Part shown: positions 16,328 to 18,872 of the stretch, piece by piece
Layout: each line of letters starts with the position of its first letter
Position numbering within the stretch: position 1 is the first letter of the stretch
Assembly: GCA_943331855.1 (NCBI GenBank)
Contig: CALQNE010000032.1
Coordinates: 1 to 18,872, forward strand
Length of the DNA: 18,872 nucleotides
Source of the DNA: Bordetella parapertussis
GTDB lineage: Bacteria; Pseudomonadota; Gammaproteobacteria; Burkholderiales; Burkholderiaceae_B
Direction: 5' to 3'
Made by a program: the position numbers and the translations under genes
Notes under the pieces: model-generated
What the model was told of the DNA's origin: nothing
What the model saw: only the letters and a program-made list of their open reading frames with translations
Database searches by the model: none

Positions 16328-16490
16328 TGCACGATCCTCAAAAATTGAACGATTAAAAAACGCGTAAAGCGGTGTCGGCACGGAATTTGCTTGAAGGTCA
16401 AGAACACGGAAGGCAGCCGGTGACAGTTTGGCTAGCAGTTTCGTTACCCGACTAGTTAAAAGCCTTTCAAACGACTGGAACCCACCGACC
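16328..16490. other. Divergent spacer between the importer operon and the oxygenase gene
   Basis: This 163-bp region should carry promoters for both directions. A GAGGA ribosome site for the binding-protein gene is at 16335-16339 (minus strand). A short dyad, CTTGA-AGG-TCAAG, occupies 16390-16402 and could be part of a regulator site. On the minus strand TTGACC matches a -35 box, but no -10 is suitably spaced. No clear ribosome site precedes the oxygenase ATG. Confidence 0.4.
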
Positions 16491-17507
16491 ATGCAACAAA
16501 TTCCTCTACTGGACCTCTCGGCCTACTATCAATCAGCGGGCTCGACATCAGATCTAAAGCAATTGTTGTGCCAAGTGGATCAGGCGCTTTGTGAGATCGG
16601 CTTTTTGTGCGTCAAGGGAACACCTTTGACGCAACAGATTGTTCAGCATGCGCAGGCGGTGGCGACGAGATTTTTTGACTTGCCGGTGAGCGATAAAAAT
16701 GCAGTCAAGGCGCTGAAGCATGCCAATCGCGGCTACACGGGGCTCGCTGAGCTTGGGTTGTCGTACTCAATGGATGCGAGCGATTTGAAACAAGATCGTC
16801 AGGCCCCGCCTGATTTGTTTGAGCGCTACCGTATTGGGCCCGTCGATGTATTCGCGGCTGAGTTGATGGCACAGTATGGTGAGACGGCCTATGCACCGAA
16901 TATCTGGCCAGAAGGTCCGGCTGAATTTAAGGTGGTGATGCAGTCTTACTACCAGCAAGTGAATCAACTGGCGCAAGATCTACTCGGGATATTTGCCTTA
17001 AGCCTGGGCTTAGAACGCCAGTGGTTTGCCAATAAAGTGGATCACAGCATGGCGTCGTTGGCGATCAATCATTATCCGGCCCAGACCCAGCCGGCCTTGC
17101 CCGGACAGCTGCGCGCTGGCCCGCACACAGATTACGGCACGCTCACGATTGTTGCACCGACGTCTGCGCCCGGTGGTTTACAAATCCGCACCAAAAACGG
17201 GACATGGCAAGACGTCAGCGTTGAGCCAGGCACCTTTGTGGTGAATATTGGCGACATGATGGCGCAATGGACGAATGACCGTTGGGTTTCGACAGTGCAT
17301 CGTGTTGCAAACCCAAGTGCCACAGATGCCTTGGCGAGCCGCCGCTTGTCTTTGGTCTTTTTTCACCAGCCGAATCCGGACGCCTTGATTCAGTGCATCC
17401 CGACCTGCGTTGAGGCGGGGCAAGTCGAAAAATACCTACCGGTGAATGCGGGAGAGTACATCACCGCAAAGATTAATCGGCACTTTAAAAGTTATTTAGC
17501 AGCCTAG
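16491..17507 (+). CDS. 2-oxoglutarate/Fe(II)-dependent oxygenase, isopenicillin N synthase-like
   Basis: The 338-residue cytoplasmic protein has the two-part layout of this family: an N-terminal DIOX_N-type region beginning IPLLDLSAYY, and a double-stranded beta-helix core at about 180-300. The iron ligands are visible as H212 and D214 in GPHTDYGTLT, and H270 in WVSTVHRV. The 2-oxoglutarate-binding RxS is R285-L-S287, so the site looks complete. Members hydroxylate, desaturate or cyclise small molecules; bacterial ones of this length often act in catabolism of amino-acid-like or aromatic compounds. The ATG at 16491 is chosen because family homology starts there, although the frame is open upstream. 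It is divergent from the importer operon, so shared control is possible. The substrate is unknown. Confidence 0.9.
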   Translation: MQQIPLLDLSAYYQSAGSTSDLKQLLCQVDQALCEIGFLCVKGTPLTQQIVQHAQAVATRFFDLPVSDKNAVKALKHANRGYTGLAELGLSYSMDASDLKQDRQAPPDLFERYRIGPVDVFAAELMAQYGETAYAPNIWPEGPAEFKVVMQSYYQQVNQLAQDLLGIFALSLGLERQWFANKVDHSMASLAINHYPAQTQPALPGQLRAGPHTDYGTLTIVAPTSAPGGLQIRTKNGTWQDVSVEPGTFVVNIGDMMAQWTNDRWVSTVHRVANPSATDALASRRLSLVFFHQPNPDALIQCIPTCVEAGQVEKYLPVNAGEYITAKINRHFKSYLAA

Positions 17508-17592
17508 CTGATGTGAGATTGAACGGTCAGCGACATAAAACGATCCCCTGCGGACTTTGGCTGGGTTCGGTCGGACACGAATAGGTTATTAA

Positions 17593-17609
17593 CCCTGCTA
17601 ATCGCAGGG
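17593..17609. repeat. Stem-loop after the oxygenase gene
   Basis: CCCTGC (17593-17598), a TAATC loop and GCAGGG (17604-17609) form a perfect 6-bp stem. The following bases, GTCTTGGCC, are not a T-run, so a classical terminator is doubtful. The right arm can alternatively pair over 8 bp with 17545-17552. Confidence 0.35.
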
Positions 17610-17649
17610 GTCTTGGCCTTAAATACCCTATAAATTCGGGTAATAAATA

Positions 17650-17655
17650 TATAAT
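17650..17655 (+). promoter_or_regulatory. Candidate -10 box for the molybdenum hydroxylase operon
   Basis: TATAAT, a perfect sigma-70 -10 hexamer, lies in an AT-rich stretch 82 bp before the ATG at 17738. No good -35 box is found 16-18 bp upstream, so the promoter, if real, may need an activator. The next gene is on the same strand and far enough from the oxygenase to need its own start. Confidence 0.3.
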
Positions 17656-17737
17656 TCACCACAAATCTATACAAAGACGCTATCGGCGGACTTTCGTTTA
17701 AATCTTGTTGGCAGATCACTCACTTGAGGTGCTTTTC

Positions 17738-18235
17738 ATGGAACTTAAAGTAAACGGCACAGTACACAATGTCGACGTTGAGCCAGATATGCCTTTGTTG
17801 TGGGCTTTGCGCGAGGTGCTTGGTTTGACCGGAACCAAATATGGTTGTGGTGTGGCTCAGTGTGGCGCCTGCTCGGTGCAACTCAATGGTGAGTTGGTGC
17901 GCTCCTGTTCGATTCCGGTGGCCAGTGCCGCGGGCCAGGCGATTACGACTGTTGAAGGTCTTTCAAAAGATACCAGCCACGCCGTGCAACAAGCTTGGAT
18001 TGCACTTGATATTCCCCAATGTGGTTACTGTCAATCGGGGCAGGTGATGGCCGCCGTGTCATTACTCAAGCGTGTTCCTAAACCGACTGATGCAGACATT
18101 GATGCAGCGATGACGAATATCTGCCGTTGCGGTACGTATCAGCGTATCCGCGATGGTATTCACGTTGCAGCCGGACAAAAACAGTTGGCTGATGTTCTCA
18201 ACGATTACGCCACCGCTGGCGTCGCGAAAGCGTAA
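17738..18235 (+). CDS. (2Fe-2S)-binding subunit of an isoquinoline 1-oxidoreductase-type molybdenum hydroxylase
   Basis: The 165-residue small subunit carries both iron-sulfur clusters of the xanthine oxidase family. The plant-ferredoxin-type cluster uses C37, C42, C45 and C57 ([14 protein letters not shown]). The second cluster uses C95, C98, C129 and C131 (QCGYCQSGQ and [11 protein letters not shown]). Length and motifs match the IorA-type subunit, which passes electrons from the molybdopterin subunit to an acceptor. Family members hydroxylate N-heterocycles such as isoquinoline, or oxidise aldehydes. The ATG at 17738 is preferred because homology (MELKVNG) starts there and GAGG at 17725-17728 is suitably placed. 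The large subunit follows 11 bp downstream. Confidence 0.92.
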   Translation: MELKVNGTVHNVDVEPDMPLLWALREVLGLTGTKYGCGVAQCGACSVQLNGELVRSCSIPVASAAGQAITTVEGLSKDTSHAVQQAWIALDIPQCGYCQSGQVMAAVSLLKRVPKPTDADIDAAMTNICRCGTYQRIRDGIHVAAGQKQLADVLNDYATAGVAKA

Positions 18236-18246
18236 GGGGACAGAAC

Positions 18247-18872
18247 ATGACAACAAAAACTATTCAATCTCTCCGCGCGCAAGCGATCACTGCAACGCAA
18301 AATCAGCGCCCCTCAAGACCCGGGCGTCGTCAATTTTTAATTGCGACTGCGGCCGCCGGTGCCGGCTTGGCACTTGGTTTGACGAGCTCGCGTTCGGCGC
18401 TCGCACAAGCGACTGCACAAGCGCTCTCGGCAGAAGAAGTTAATTTGTGGGTGGTCATCAAGCCTGACGATACTGTGGTGATTCGTATCGTGCGTTCTGA
18501 GATGGGTCAGGGCACTCGCACCGGTTTGGCACAATTAGTGGCAGAAGAGCTCGACTGTGATTGGAAAAAAGTGACTTACGAGGCGCCGTCAGCGGGCCAA
18601 AACTTGGCACGTAAGCGTGCTTGGGGTGCGATGGCGACTGGCGGTAGTCGCGGTATTCGTGACTCGCATGACTATGTTCGTCGTGGTGGCGCTGCAGCGC
18701 GAATGATGTTGATGCAGGCGGCTGCCGATCAGTTTAATGTACCGGTTGCTGAGCTGACCGTGAGCAAAGGCGTCATTACGCACGCGAAGTCTGCTCGTAC
18801 GGTGACTTACGGAAAGGTTGCGGATGCGGCTGCCAAGCTCTCGCCGCCCGAGTCAAAAAGCATCGTGTTGAA
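18247..18872 (+). CDS. Molybdopterin subunit of an isoquinoline 1-oxidoreductase-type hydroxylase (5' part)
   Basis: The frame is open from the ATG at 18247 to the window edge, giving the first 208 residues of a protein that normally exceeds 700. A twin-arginine signal is present, GRRQFLIATAAAGAGLALGL (26-45), ending near SALAQA. The enzyme is therefore probably exported folded with its cofactor, and the small subunit carried along. The following block, VRSEMGQGTRTGLAQLVAEEL, and the later ATGGSRGIRDS are typical of the IorB-type beta subunit that binds the molybdopterin cytosine dinucleotide cofactor and the substrate. An AGGGGA ribosome site lies 6 nt before the start, directly after the stop of the small subunit. 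The active-site glutamate lies beyond the window. Confidence 0.92.
   Translation, partial: MTTKTIQSLRAQAITATQNQRPSRPGRRQFLIATAAAGAGLALGLTSSRSALAQATAQALSAEEVNLWVVIKPDDTVVIRIVRSEMGQGTRTGLAQLVAEELDCDWKKVTYEAPSAGQNLARKRAWGAMATGGSRGIRDSHDYVRRGGAAARMMLMQAAADQFNVPVAELTVSKGVITHAKSARTVTYGKVADAAAKLSPPESKSIVL

Larger units (their letters stand above)
17508..17737. other. Spacer upstream of the molybdenum hydroxylase genes
   Basis: This 230-bp region has two parts. A GC-rich part (17545-17610) carries three related arms: CCCCTGCG (17545-17552), CCCTGC (17593-17598) and CGCAGGGG (17603-17610). The third can pair with either of the other two. A very AT-rich part (17619-17670) contains a consensus -10 box. 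No small gene was recognised. Confidence 0.5.

Noticed and set aside
16328..16492. 55-residue N-terminal extension of the LivK-type binding protein
   Set aside because: The signal peptide begins exactly at the internal ATG (16327), which has a well-placed GAGGA site. The extension would also overlap the start of the divergent oxygenase.

Overview
The window reads as a chromosomal segment of a betaproteobacterium, most likely order Burkholderiales. The reasons are four tripartite-tricarboxylate-type 'Bug' solute receptors in under 19 kb (a family strongly expanded in Bordetella and its relatives), an ABC/DUF1854 gene pair of the type annotated with cyanophycin genes in that order, and mid-range G+C. 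No rRNA, tRNA, insertion sequence, phage gene or CRISPR array was seen. All recognised genes are intact except the last, which runs off the right edge.

Layout. (1) 191-3580, plus strand: a tightly overlapped three-gene operon of an ABC exporter with an N-terminal zinc-ribbon extension, a DUF1854 protein, and a two-motif UPF0016/GDT1 cation transporter. (2) 3647-10302: a carboxylate-type uptake and catabolism patch with four Bug receptors, a CurA-like NADPH oxidoreductase and an MmgE/PrpD-family protein. The first Bug gene converges on a minus-strand group (CurA-like gene, then two Bug genes). The MmgE/PrpD gene and the fourth Bug gene form a plus-strand pair, separated from the CurA-like gene by a divergent 262-bp spacer. 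No TctA/TctB membrane genes are in view, so these are orphan receptors here. (3) 10336-16327, minus strand: an apparent operon of a branched-chain amino acid/amide-type ABC importer (binding protein, LivH permease, and one 838-residue polypeptide joining LivM, LivG and LivF), followed by a PuuE-type NodB-fold deacetylase/amidohydrolase and a RidA-family protein. (4) 16491-17507, plus strand: a divergent isopenicillin-N-synthase-like 2-oxoglutarate/Fe(II) oxygenase. (5) 17738 to the end: the 2Fe-2S subunit and the start of the molybdopterin subunit of an isoquinoline-1-oxidoreductase-type molybdenum hydroxylase.

How the parts may work together. Blocks 3-5 place an importer, a C-N-cleaving enzyme family, an imine/enamine-clearing family, an Fe(II) oxygenase and a hydroxylase of N-heterocycle or aldehyde type side by side. 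Import and breakdown of a nitrogenous, possibly cyclic, compound would fit, but this is inference from context only. The most unusual structural item is the LivM-LivG-LivF triple fusion with a non-canonical ABC signature in its LivG part. Several inverted repeats in the spacers (7883-7906, 10758-10784, 10807-10832, 17545-17610) are not explained by the genes and may be regulatory.
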